Positions 36,933-50,149 of a DNA stretch of 64,000 nucleotides are shown one piece after another (within the stretch, counting starts at the first letter, position 1; each line of letters starts with the position of its first letter). The notes under the pieces were generated by a model. The model did no database searches, was not told the origin of the DNA, and saw only the letters and a list, made by a program, of their open reading frames with translations. The translations under genes were made by a program, and so were the position numbers. Origin of the DNA: Tetrahymena elliotti 4EA (taxonomy: Eukaryota; Ciliophora; Oligohymenophorea; Hymenostomatida; Tetrahymenidae); assembly GCA_000231825.2 (NCBI GenBank), contig JH720320.1, forward strand, positions 438,019-502,018, written 5' to 3'.

Positions 36933-39362
36933 ATGAGCTTCTCGCACAATTAGGGAATAGGAGGTATGTACAATAGTTTAAATTTAAAGGAATCAGCTGA
37001 GTTTAAAATAGATTCAGATACTAAGATGGACCATATTTAGTTTTAATCATCTTAAACAGTCATTCCACTCATACCATTAATACAGTAGAAATCAGAGAAC
37101 TCAAAAGAAGATACTTCTTCAAATGATATTCAAAAAGAATTGGAAACTACTTAAAATAAAATGAAAGAAATTAGAAATAAAATGAAGGAAGACATGATGA
37201 ATTAGTCATCCATGCTAAAAAAAGAATAAGAAAGATAATTTTATGACAATTAAATGGAAAAAATGTAGATTATTTATTAATAGCAAATTGATTTACTTTC
37301 TACAAAGTGTTAAGTTTTAGAAAACGAATTGAAATATCTCACTGAAAACAATACTTCCAAAATGCAGATGTTAGAAGATGAGAATTAAAATTTACTGAGA
37401 GACCTATAATAAAAATCTCATGAGCTAAATCTAGCTTTGAAAACTATTGAAGAGTACAAATCTTTAATTGAACAATATTAAGATGAGAGATAGAATAATA
37501 ATGACAAAATTAAAGGGATCGATGAAGGTTATTAATATTTAGAAAAGGAGCTGTTAGAAACTAATCAAAAAGTTGAATATTTTTAAAAGCAGAAAAATAA
37601 ATACAAACGGGAAAGAAATGATACCAGATAATAAATGTCACTATTCAAAGAAGAAAATGAAATCCTTCAATAAATTAATTAAAAACATAAGGAGGAGATT
37701 TAATATCTAACCTAAAAGTTATCAGAATAAGAAATTAAGTTAGAAAATTATGGATCAACAGAGTAAAACTATTCTGAATTATAATCACAATATATCAAGT
37801 TAAAAAATTAAACTGATGAGGATTAATCTTTAATCCTGTAATATGAATCCAATTTGAAATCAATTTAACAGTAATATGAATAGCTTTAGAATTAATATTA
37901 GAATATAATAGTAGAAAAAAATGCTAGCGAAGATAGGTATCTGAAATAGATTTAAGATTTAGAAGAAGCCCTACAAGACACAAAACATAACTTACAAAAA
38001 TCAGAGAGTCAAGCTGCTAAAAATAAAAAGAAAATATCTGATTTGTAAAATCAAAATGATAGCTTTAAAATATAAATTGAAAAGTATTAAAAATCAGAAG
38101 AGATATATAAAACTGACATTAAAAGTATATGCAGAGCTCTTGAGAAATGTCTAAATGTATCATCATCTTCTGTAAATATAAAAACTTCAGAAAGCCCTTC
38201 AGATAATGATTCAGATATTACTCCACTTATATCATTGATGAAAAATATCACTTAAAACATCAAAAAAGAAATAAAGCAAAAAGATACCAGTGTTAGCAAA
38301 AAGAAAGAAACAATCAACTAACTTAATGCAGAAAGAGAAAATCTAAACTAAAAGTTAGAACAACAAAAAAACATGTTTAAAGAGAAGGACTAAATAATGA
38401 AAAAAGAAATAGAACAACAGTCTTTCTAAATTAATGAGATCAGTAAAACAGTATTAAATTTATAGAATGAAAATAATAATTTAAAAAGAAGCTTATCTGA
38501 TCTCTAAATATCTTATTAAAATTTCTAAGAAGTAGTAAAAGACAAAGAATCAGTTGTATATTAAAAGATTACTCTTAGAATGATGAATTATTGTTCTTGG
38601 TTACATTCTAAAATTGCTCACCTTAATTTGATAAAGAGTATGCTCTGGAGTATTGCTTGTATATACCTAGACAGCTCTGAGCTAATTTTGAAATTAAATT
38701 CTAAATACTGTGATCGTTAAGAGCTATAAGACACTATTAAGTAGTCTTCTTCAAAATAAGCTAAATTAGCAAGAAGAAAGAAAATGTAGTAAAAGATTAA
38801 AATAGCATTCAAATGTGTTCTATTTATTAGTCTACTAAAAGTAAAAAAAAATACTAAGCTTCTTCTTTCTTAAGGACTTATTTGCAATTGGATAACTTGC
38901 GCTAATCGCAATAACTAAGTTTAATAAAATATCGACTATTATAATCAGGACGAGCTCTTCAAAAATCCTGACAAATTTATCATGTCCATGAACTCTAGCA
39001 GTGATGTTTTAAACTTTAAAGATACAAAGATAAATATCACTAGCAATATTAGATTGTAGCTTCTCTAACTAGAGCAATTTTATCATAAGTCCACTTAATC
39101 AGATAGGGACTAAATAGATTTCTTTAACAAAAAAATAAAGGATATCTCATCTTAGATGAAATCTGTTGTTGACAGTAGATAGGAATTTGAAGACAGATTA
39201 AAATAATAAATATTTTTAAATAAATAATAATAGATCACAATACAATAACTTTAAGGAGAAGTTTTAGATTTATAATTTGAATTAAAACTTAAAACCAGGC
39301 ATCAAAACACTATTAACCAAAAAGCCTTAAATTCACAAAACTAGTCAAATTATTTAAAGTGA
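36933..39362 (+). CDS. Long coiled-coil protein, single exon, 809 aa
   Basis: One frame of exactly 810 codons, with an A-rich leader before the ATG. After ~60 disordered residues the protein is almost continuous E/K/Q/L-rich coiled coil to about residue 540 (for example MKEIRNKMKEDMMNQ and LEKELLETNQKVEYF), with a short S/D-rich break near 415-430. A more hydrophobic helical region around 560-620 (MNYCSWLHSKIAHLNLIKSM, then FKCVLFISLLKVKK) is followed by another Q-rich coil to the end. There is no clear transmembrane segment and no signal peptide. The pattern suits a structural protein of cytoskeleton, basal body or membrane trafficking, but I recognise no named domain, so function is not assigned. 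Confidence 0.85.
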
Positions 39363-39840
39363 TAATTTCAATCTTATTTAATTACTTCATGGTATATTTA
39401 TTCATCAATTAAATATAGTTTATTAAGTTTGTTTTTATTTATAAAAAATTATTGATCTATCTAAGTTAAGATTTTATGAAATATGTTTTATGTAATTTTA
39501 ATTAAAGTTAAAATGTATTCAATATAAAGTAATATCCAAATTACATAAAATCAACCTAAAAAATGAAATTTGAGCTATTTTGTTAATGAAAAATGGTTTT
39601 GATTTCATAAAATAAAGATTTACCATATTAATTATTTAGATTTCATTTTATGAAAATTAGTTCTTTTTTTGAATTATATTGCTGTATTTTAAATGCAAAT
39701 AACAAACATTTCTTAAAAATTTAATTATTTTTATCTCATAAATTTGTAAAAAAATCTCTTAATAAAATATATTTATTCAGTTTTTAAGTAAGAAATATTC
39801 TCAAAGATTTAACAATATAAATATTTATAATTTTTTATTT
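39363..39840. other. Convergent intergenic region
   Basis: 478 bp between the tail-to-tail ends of the coiled-coil gene and the first cysteine-rich gene. It should contain both polyadenylation regions. No discrete terminator is recognisable. Confidence 0.7.
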
Positions 39841-42800
39841 TCATAATGCATCATTATTATCATCTCTAATCATTTTGTTTTTCTTCCATTTAACAACTAA
39901 AATTTCTTTACCAATAACTTGGTTTAATTGGATTTGATTTGAATCTATTTCGCTTTATGGAGAAGAATTTAAGGAATTATCTGATGTCTTCTTTAAAATA
40001 GGTGATGATGAATCTTTACGTTTAGGTTAAGAATCTGAATAATAAATGGAGTCAGTTCTTCTAAAATCACTTTATATATCACTCAAACTTTATTTACCTT
40101 ACTTCACAGATGAGAAATTATTGCTGATTAATGGGTTATTTTTCCAAGTAATGCTCTTAGAAAGAGTACTTTCTAAGTCTGATAACTTTCTATCAGTTGT
40201 AGTTATATCAGTAGAAGCAGAAAGAGTTCTTTTACCAGTAATAACTTTGTAGAAACCATAAATTAAAATAATAATATCTACTAATATAATTGCATTTTTA
40301 ACAATTATGAAGGCTAACAGAATATTTTCAAATTAATTAGAGTAATTCAAACTTGAAATGGAAGAAACATTCTATTATTATTGGGACTTAATCAAATAGC
40401 TCAAAAACAACAAATCTAAATAAAGTGCGTTTAATGTGAAACTAGCTAGAGCAACTAATTTATAACAAAAAGGTCTAATCATAATTTCATACAAGAAAAC
40501 AATTCCACTTATCACAATTTAAGGTAAGACTTAATCTGAATGATAAGCATAGATAGTACTCATGCATATTACTGTTTTTTGAATTAACTTAATTAAAACA
40601 AAAATTTAAGCTGATCTATTATTTTTGAGCCCATAAAATAAGCTTCCAAACTAAAAATAAAAAAATTTTAATTATTTTTTATATTGAAAAATATTTTTTA
40701 CCTTTTAATTTTTTTCTGACACAGTCAAGTAAGGCATGAACAAGACTACCCTGAATATGAAGTATACCAAATAAATCATATAGAGAGAAACTAAAAGAGT
40801 CAAAGTTGATCCTATAATACTTACAGCATTTTCATAGAATGGTTTTGTTAGTTATAAAAGAACAATCAAAAGTAATTCCTAGTAAGTTAGATAAAATATT
40901 AACAAAAAAACAGTTGATCTAAAGTTATTTTTTATCCACACTACTGGTTTCTTCTAACTGTATTAAAGCTTTGTATATTTATATAATACAAATTTTACAA
41001 GCAATAATAAGACAACAAATAAATGGAGCAGTATCATTGGGGATATATTAAACAAAAAGTTATTTGTTTTTTAGTTCATCATGAATTTGAAGTCAGTAGT
41101 TTAATATGAATCAACATATACTTCCTACTCTAATTGTCTTTTGCTATTCTATTTTGAATCTTAACTATTTATTTGATTGTCTCCTTCTTTTTAGAATAAA
41201 CCTTTAAGAACATTAGGAAAAATAGGAGATAAATTATCAGAATATAATATATTTAGATATTAATTGCTATTTCCTTAATAATTAACATCTACATAAGTTA
41301 AAAAGCTAGCCATTTATGATATCTCCAATCCTCTTAAGCTTGAAGGGAATCCAGCTCCTCCTATTACAAAAACTGCACTCATAGAAGTCATAGCTGATTG
41401 AACACCTTTAATACTATTTGTATCTATTTATTATTCTTTTTAAAAAAATGTTAAACTTATGTTTTAGAATAAAAAATAAATTGAAAAATAGGAAATTTAA
41501 CTATAAAACTTTTTAAAGTAATTATTACTTTCACATATTTGAGATGCATTTTCTATATAACCTTCTTAGCATATGCATCTATTCATATATAGGATTCTAT
41601 TGGTAGGACATGTTAAACACTCACTTAAAGTAATACCTGAACATTATTTACATGTGTAATTGCATTGTTTGCATACATTATTTTCAATAAAATATCCATT
41701 TTAACTGTCACAAAAAACGCAAGATTTTGTTACATAATCAAAATAATGGCTTGAGTCGCATTGTATACATTATTAGTTATTGCTTAAATAATATTAAAAT
41801 TAACATTCAACACATTATTAATCTGAATAACACTTTGTGCAATTTAGAGGACACTTTGTACATATTTTTTTATTTTAATCTAAATACTCTGACTCTTAGC
41901 ATTAACTTACACATTTTTGTTAATTAGAGCTCACAAAGAGGTTTAAGCCACAATCACTGCATGTTTAAACTGAGATATCACATGAAACACATTGCTAAAC
42001 ATTACATGAAGCACATTTGCCATCTATTAAAGTAAATCCTTAAATGCATTTCAAACATGATTAGTCATCATTACAAAGATTGCAATTCTAAATACACTGA
42101 GAGCATATTTAGTTTCCATTAACTTAGAGAGAAAACTACCCAGGTGGACATTTATCTAGACAAGAGCTATGGTCAGAACTTAAAATAAACCCAGAAGCAC
42201 AAATTTAGCACTATTTACTAGAATCTTAGCAAGAATTGCAATTAGCTACCTCACATGGTACACATTTAAAATCCCCATTAAAAAAATAACCTTATTTACA
42301 TAAAGTACATTTATCAGTATTTTAACAAACCTCGCATTTATCTATACATTTTATGCAATTAGTATCTACTTTTGAATATCCTTATGGGCATTTATCAACA
42401 CAATCCTTTGCATCAGACCTTAAATAAAACGATGCAGAGCACTTCTAACAAAAGGAAGAATTTTAACACTAATTACAATTATTAATGCATTACAAGCATA
42501 CCTATTTATCTAAGAAAGCATAGTATCCTACAGGACAGTCTTTTACACATTTTTACAAGTTTGGAATAAAATAGTAATCTTTTTCACATTTATCACAAGA
42601 TTAGTTGTTTGAATCGCAAGAAAGACAATTTTCTATGCATTTGCTGCAAGTGTTGTTATTAATTTTGTCAACATAAAAAGAAGGCTAACACTTTTAGCAC
42701 TCAGATAGATTCGAACATTCTGAGCAGTTTTGAATACAATTTTTACAAACTCTCTTTTAGTCACTATCTTCATAAATAAACTAATTTTCTTGGCAGAATT

Positions 42801-45800
42801 CCTTACATTAATTTAGCAAAGGATCATAAACATAAATTTATGAACAAAAATCACATTATTAACTATTTGATTCACATGATTTACAATAAGGTACTTAACA
42901 TTGTTTGCAATTATTTTTACTATCTAGATAAAAATTAGAGGAACATTTCTTGCAATTTATACTATCATTACATTCTTAGCAGTTACTAATACATTTTATG
43001 CATTAAGATTCTATTTTTGAGTATCCATCTGGACAAGTATTTACACAATCTTTCTTATCTGATCTAACTAAATATCCTTCTTTACATTTATTACACTAAT
43101 TGATTACTGTGCAATCTAAACAATCATTAGGACATTAAATACAATTTTTATCTACTAATGATTATCCTATAGGACACTAACATGATTTTAAGTCAGATGA
43201 GAGAACAAATCCCAAGTTGCAAGTATCACAAGTATATTCTTGCTCACATTTCATGCAGTTTGTAAGGCATTTAGAGCATATTTAAGTATTTACTTTGTTA
43301 AAATAGCCCTCAGGGCAATTATTCTATTAACAGAAATTATAATCCTCTACATAAAAATATGTTTATTTGCATTAATCGCATGAATTTTGATTTTTGCACT
43401 TCTCACAATTCTCAAGACAAGGTTTACAAACACCATCAGATGGGAAGAAACCTGGTTAACATTCATCACATTTATCAAGAGCATTACAACTTTAGCAGTT
43501 TTAGGAACAATTTAAACACTCTGATCCTAGCTAGAACTGATTAGCTGGACATACACATTTTTTCTCAACATTATTATACTAAAACCCTTGATTGCAAAAC
43601 TGGCATTCTTCTCTATCTTTGCATACTTAGCAATTATCAATACATTTAGAACAAGGACTTGAGCTTGCATTTGGTTCAAGAAAATACTAATTTTAGCATT
43701 AACTGCAAATTCCATCTTTGCATTTTAAACAATTTGGTTAGCATTACAGACACATTTAAGAAGAAGAACTCTCATAAAAACCAGAATCACAAATTTGAGT
43801 ACATTTATGTGAATTATTTTCAGTAGATATTTATAAATAAAAACCTTTATTACATAAATCGCATTAATCACTCTTGGAACATAAAAAGCAATTTTAAATA
43901 GTACAGCTTTAGCAAACTCCACTCGAAGGATAAAAGCCCTGTTAACAATTAGCTTGACATGAAATATTATCACCACTGACTTGTAAATATGTGTTTTATT
44001 AGCATTATTTGCAAGAATATCCATTCAAGCATTCTTAGCAGTTAGGGAGGCACGGTAAACACTTTTAGTCTTAGCTATAAAATTATTTACCACAATCGCT
44101 AACACATTAACCGTTTAGTAGATTTTTTTAAATACATTTTATGCAAAAAGTAGCCTTAGAACATTAGTCACAATCATCATCACTGCATTTTAAACATTCA
44201 TTTGACTCTATATTTGCATAATATCCATGAGGACATGTTTCTATACATTATTTTGTTTAGCTATCCAAAAAATATCCTAATTTACATTAAACACATGTAT
44301 TTTCGTTTTCACATTTTGAGCAATATTTGGGGCATTAAGTACATATATTATTTTAAGAAAATTAACCAATTGGACATACTTCAACACATTTAAATATTTT
44401 TGTCTCATTTATTTCTAACAAAAAAATACTCTTATTATCATTATCTTAGGAGCATGATTAGCAACTATAATTTTATCCTACTAATTATTGCTCTTATTAA
44501 TTTAACATCTTACAATCTTTACATGAATCAGGACAATAGAAACAAAATTCGCCTGGTTACTAATCATAACCATTTAAGCATTTTTCTCTACAAATTCCAG
44601 AGTAAATATATTTTTTGGAGTAGATATTCTTATCTGTTACCATAGCAGATGGGCAATTTATTCTATTTATACAAAATAAAAATAATTTAAGCTTAAAATT
44701 AAATTAAAATTTTTTAGAACAAATATTATTTATTTTTTATGATAAACTGGTTTTTAGGAACTGTAAATGGGGAAGCAGGGTATGTTTATCAAATTATTTA
44801 TTACTATCTTATTTTTATTAAATTTACAAGAAAATATAATTTAATTATAAGGCAATAATAATTAGAAACCATCACCCCCTTTCTTTCACTGCCTCAACTT
44901 AATAAAGAATTAATTCATGCTTTATTTAATTAAATTAAAAACTTTGTAAACTTACAAGCAATCTCCATTATATAAGTAAGAATTTTCGTCACATACTGAG
45001 CAAGTAAATTATGAAGCACAGAATAAACATTTGCCATAATTTGGTCCAACTGATTATTAGCAATTTTATTTAGCCAAGTTCTCACAAAACTGATTAGGAT
45101 TCACACTACTAAGCCCATTTTTGTAATAGCATTAGTTCTTTTAAAAATATAAATATGTTGATAATTGATAAGTTTGTGAATTTGTTTTACATTTAATAGG
45201 CAATAGGTTTGAATGCAAGATTAACAAGAATTTGGTGAAGTACATTCTGTACATCCTTCTGGACATGGGTAACACTCTCCATTTACTAAATATAGACCTT
45301 TTGAACAGCTTAGGCATAGAGGCTAAGTTTTCTTGCAATTTTATTTTTAACTCACAGATGTCTATTTTTCACACATTTTCCCATATTAACATTATAGACA
45401 TAAATTACCATCAATAAAATTTTCATTATTGCATTAATCTTCGTTTACACATTCTTTACTTTTAATCTTAAGTAAAGATGTACATTACTTACAATCCTAT
45501 TTACAAAATTAATTAACTTAAATTTAAAAAAGATAAATTACCTTATCTAAAAGATATTATTCAGATGGGCAAGGAAAACAATAATTTTAATTCTAAAATA
45601 GCAGAAAATTTTTATCACACTCAAAGCATTATTTTTCATCACAATTGATGCAGTTTTGAACAGAACATTTCATGCAAGTATTGTTAGTTTAATAATATTA
45701 GGGTGGACATTTAGATATACATTACCCTTAATGTAAAAGTTATCCTGTAAAACATGATAAGCAATTTTGAGTTTGATCACAGGTTTTACAATCTTTTGGA

Positions 45801-48800
45801 CATTCCATACATTAACTTGTATTTGTATCATTGTACATAGATTTTGATGAACAATCAGTAACACAAGTGCTCTTGTAAAGATATGAATCATTTTAGCATT
45901 AAGTACATATCTCTTACTACTCTTTGATGTAGCATTTTTTACAATTTGAATCTGAACATGGAAGACACTTACGTAAATTATTTTTACTATCTGTACCTTC
46001 ATAACCAGAAGGACAGAAAGAAACACATTTTAAATTTTATTCATAATAATATAATCCATTTCCACAATTGTCACAAACATTTTAATTATCGGAATCTCTT
46101 TAAATTAAAAATGTTTAAATTGGACAATTTTAAACACATTCATTATTTACAGTTGATAAATAGTATTTATCAGAGCACTTAGAACAATTTTATTTTAGTT
46201 TATCATCACTAATTTAACAAATTATGCAATTTTTATCATCACAATCAGTGCATTAATTTGTTTAAGTATTTATGTAACCTTATGAGCAAGAGGTAACACA
46301 TCGAGTTAAATTTTAGTCTTTATATTATTCAGCTGGACACGAATCTTGACAAATAACAGACCCAGAGTTTTATACTAAAAGATAACCAGGTTAACAAGCT
46401 TAACAAATTTAACCAGAAGGCGAGCAAGTCTTGCAATTTTAACTGCATTAATTACATTTATCTACTGAAATATAGCCACTTTAATTCGTACAGCCTGCTT
46501 AATCAATGCATTTATTATCTAAAATATAATAATTACTACTACATTTTGTGCATTAATTATCATTGCAATTTATGCAGTTTTCAAAGGGGCAGGGAGTACA
46601 ACTATTATTTTTTAAATAAAATTTACTGATGCATTAAGTACACTAATTTGAATCACATTACTCACATTAACTTGTAAATAAGTCACTACATTTTTAACAC
46701 TTATTATCCTTAAAAGTAAATGAATAATAGCACCTCTTGCATGTTTAATAGTCTACAGAGCAATCTGCACAATTAGGCTATCTACAGCAATATTAAATAT
46801 TTTAATTAGAAATATTGGTCATCTAAAACTTATTACAATTTAGGCAACTATAATTATTGTCTGAATCAATATTAAGATTCAATTTTTGCTAGAATATTAA
46901 TTAAAAAAAAATAATAACTTATTTAATTGAACTGTAAAATATTGATTCTTTAATTTTAAAAAAATGGTAAAATCTAAAATTTATTTTATTTTTTTTCTAA
47001 AATTTTTTGAAACAAATTAAATTAATATATTTTAAATGCTTCAATGAGGGTTTTCATTATTTAAAATATTAATTAGTAATTTAAAAACATACTTTATTTA
47101 ATTTTGATAAATCAAAAATTTAGATTTAAATAAACAATAAAACTTACCAGTTGACACTTCTAATAAGCTGAAAGATCAGAATCTGGATATTAGTCTTTTA
47201 CACAAAAATATAAATTTTCAGTTTGATTGATTTTAACTTTCTTTAAATTTGGTAAACAAACTTTACAATAATCTTTTGATTTTTTACATGATTAACAAGA
47301 TAAATCACAACTCTAACAGAATTTACCATTTATAAAATAACCATCCCCTTGGCATTAATCACAAATCTAATCTAATTAATAATAGCTGTCACTACATTAA
47401 TTTACACAAATATTGTTTTATAAAAAGTAATTTTATTCACATAGTACGCAATCACAAATTCCATTCTCTTCATCTTTAAATTTTTTGCAATTCGGATTTT
47501 TTTTCAAACATTACAAAAATTTAGTATATTCTATGCAACTACAATTATTATTATCTATATTTTCACAACCATCTATATCATTACAACTTGAGCACATGTT
47601 TCCAGTTGTGCAAGTTTTACAACTCTAGGGGCACTGCTAGCATTTTTTCTGGTCATTATCCTTATAATATTTATTAGGGCAATTCTATTTTGAAAATATA
47701 TTTTAATGAATTTATTTAATTATAAATAATATACTTCTAAGCATTAAGAATCACCAAATAAGTACAATCCATCTTTGCATTTCATACATTTATTACTATT
47801 CAAGCATTATAAACAGTTTTAAGGACAGGGATCACATTTTTTAGAGTCTTTATTGAAAACAAACTCTTCTATACACTATATTATCAATATGAATTAAAAA
47901 TTACAAACAATTTAATAAAAAGGTCAAATTTGGTTTGCTGCAGAAATTTAGATAAAAAATTGTTATCATTGTTTATTGAAGAAAAATGAATTCAATATTG
48001 CGTTTTAGAGCTTGGAATATATTATAGCTTATTTTGATATTTAAATAAATTTTCTATCTCTAAAGACTGAGTGGGTAATTAAACATATTTTGCAATCTTT
48101 AGCAAAAAACTTTTCTCTTTTTTAATTACCCTAAATTTAATAAAAATCAGGTATTTTTTTAACTTTTGATTCTGAGATATTTGGATGGATATGAAGTAAT
48201 ATATTATTCATTTATAATATTTAATTATTCTACCTTATAAAGGGAAAATTTTAGATTGCTTATTGACCACTCTCTCTCTGGTATGCTCGACTTAGATGAT
48301 ATAGTCATAGATATTTAATCTATATGATTTGGTACTAGAAATGTACTAAATGAGTATTTCGTAGAGTGACCATCTTGATTTTTACAATAATTATCAGGGT
48401 TTCCAATATTATTTTATTAGCTGCTATCATAGATATAATAAGGCTAGCTTTATCCGTTTGTATATAAAATAGCATCTTCTGATAGCCATATTCCAAATTT
48501 AATAAAATCGAGCTCTACTTTAAGAAAGTCATAAATTTCTGTAAAAGTTAAATAAAATACAAGATACTCTAAACCTAAATACTTATAAGCATTGTTTGAA
48601 AAGACTTTAATAGTGTCATTATCTAAAATGCAATTAGCATTTATTGGAGGAGGTAATACTGAGGTTTCACCAACTTTAGTTTGCAATAGTACTTAATAAG
48701 ATATGTTTGATTAAGGCTGTTGCTACACATCTAGTAGTGGATATTGTTTAATAATTTCTGAGTTATCAGAAATAATATTTTAAGCTCTAGCAACTTTTTT

Positions 48801-48904
48801 TAAAAAATTTAAAGTTTGATTGGAATTTAGACTGAAAAATAATTTCAAGAATTACGCTAATGATAAAAGATTATCAAGATTGTAAATACTATTTTAAAAT
48901 CCAT
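39841..48904 (-). CDS. Giant cysteine-rich repeat membrane protein (paralogue 1), 10 exons, ~2596 aa
   Basis: Exons 48856-48904, 48234-48784, 47735-47875, 47148-47684, 46888-45542, 45496-45191, 45137-44956, 44662-41529, 41435-40702 and 40650-39841; phases 1,0,0,0,0,0,2,1,0 close to 2597 codons. Exon 1 encodes a signal peptide (MDFKIVFTILIIFYHQ). Residues ~17-200 form a non-Cys N-terminal ectodomain. Residues ~200-2083 are tandem Cys repeats of the form C..C...C..C..C, like furin/growth-factor-receptor Cys-rich domains (for example CPPQYYQTNNTCMKC). Exons 9-10 hold several membrane spans (FLFNISPMILLHLFVVLLLL, then VFLLIFYLTYQELLLIVLL and others) and a ~120-residue cytosolic tail. This is a large surface-protein family type seen in ciliates; ligand and role are unknown. 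It is tandem with the paralogue at 50150-56851 in the same orientation. Exon 8 alone encodes over 1000 residues, more than twice that of the paralogue. Confidence 0.9.
44663..44955 (-). other. Long intron 7 with GC-rich segments, possible embedded ncRNA
   Basis: This 293-bp intron contains two patches far richer in G+C than any other intron here (about 44737-44800 and 44871-44905 on the plus strand). The first is bracketed by a perfect inverted repeat gataaac / gtttatc. A GTGATGG on the transcript strand resembles a snoRNA C box, but no convincing D box or target guide is visible. Confidence 0.35.
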
Positions 48905-50149
48905 CAAACAGTATTTTATCCAATTTTATTAATTATCAGATTTTATTTAATTATTTATTTATATTTTGTCCTTAAATCAATTGAATAATTTTAAAAACTT
49001 TCATTAGAAATAGACTTAAAAATTCTTCATTAATAACTGCAATTTTTTTTCCTGCTTAATTAAATTCCATAAATAAATTTTACTGAAATAATATCTATTG
49101 TTTTTAGACTTCTTTGTTAAACTTCTTTTACATTATTTGTAATCTGTTGTTTCTTTTTTTTGAAAAGATAATATTTTTTTTAAATGCAAGTCAACTTTAT
49201 CATTTTTTCCAAAAATTTAACAGAAAATATACCGCAAACTCTTAACATTGCTTTTCTTTTTTGTAGTATTTTACTTTTATTATTTTTTTATCTAATATTT
49301 TTAATATTAATTGAATTTCATTTAACATTAATAAAAAGTACTTAAATCTTTTTAGCAGTGGAGTAAAATAAATTAGATTATTTATCAGTTTTATTAAGAA
49401 CTTTTTGACATTTTGTAAGAAACATATTTTTTTACTTAAATATATTCAATAATATAATATTAAAAAAAGAGAGGAATTGAGATATCATTAATATGAGAAA
49501 AATCTTTAAGAAAATATAAGTTTTTACAATTTCCAATTTATTTAAAGATTTTGAAGAATACACTCTAAAGTAATTTAATGCTTAGCATGTTTTGGAGCTT
49601 TATATTTTACAAAAAATGAAAAAAATGTTAAATTTAGATGGAAGCAAATTAAAATCATAAGAGTTTACACTCGATACAAATTTTTATATCTTAGTTTTTC
49701 CCTTAAAAGTCTATATTTTGATTAAAAACCCTTAGTTCATTGTGAATTAATCAAATATTAACTATTATCAAAGCTGACTGGTTAGTAAAAATAGTTAAAA
49801 TAATTAATCAACTTTAAAGAAACTTGATTTATTTACCAAAAATCCCTAAAATATATGAAACATCAGGCAAAGTTAATCATTATAATAAAAATACTACCTC
49901 AGTAAATCCAACATAGAAGGTGGATTTATTTATTATAATACATTGAATAATTAAAATAAATTGCATATATTAAAATTTTGATAAATGATCTAAAAAATTC
50001 CTTGAATATTTAATGATATTACTTTCAGATTTTGATGTAAATCAAATAAAAATTAACACATAAATAGTATTCAAGTGTATTCTAATTATAATTAAGAAAA
50101 TAATAATTGAAAACACAATTATGTAAATAGAAAAATTTATTTTTAAATT
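48905..50149. other. Spacer between tandem cysteine-rich paralogues
   Basis: 1.2 kb that should carry the promoter of the downstream paralogue (start 48904) and the 3' end of the upstream one. A frame opening at 49070 with a short Met-led peptide runs into TGA and is not part of the gene. Otherwise AT-rich and featureless. Confidence 0.65.

Noticed and set aside
43527..44024. Cys-poor open frames within the cysteine-rich gene under the standard code
   Set aside because: They are out of frame with the Cys-rich exon 8, which stays open for 1045 codons in the ciliate code with regular C-x-x-C spacing.
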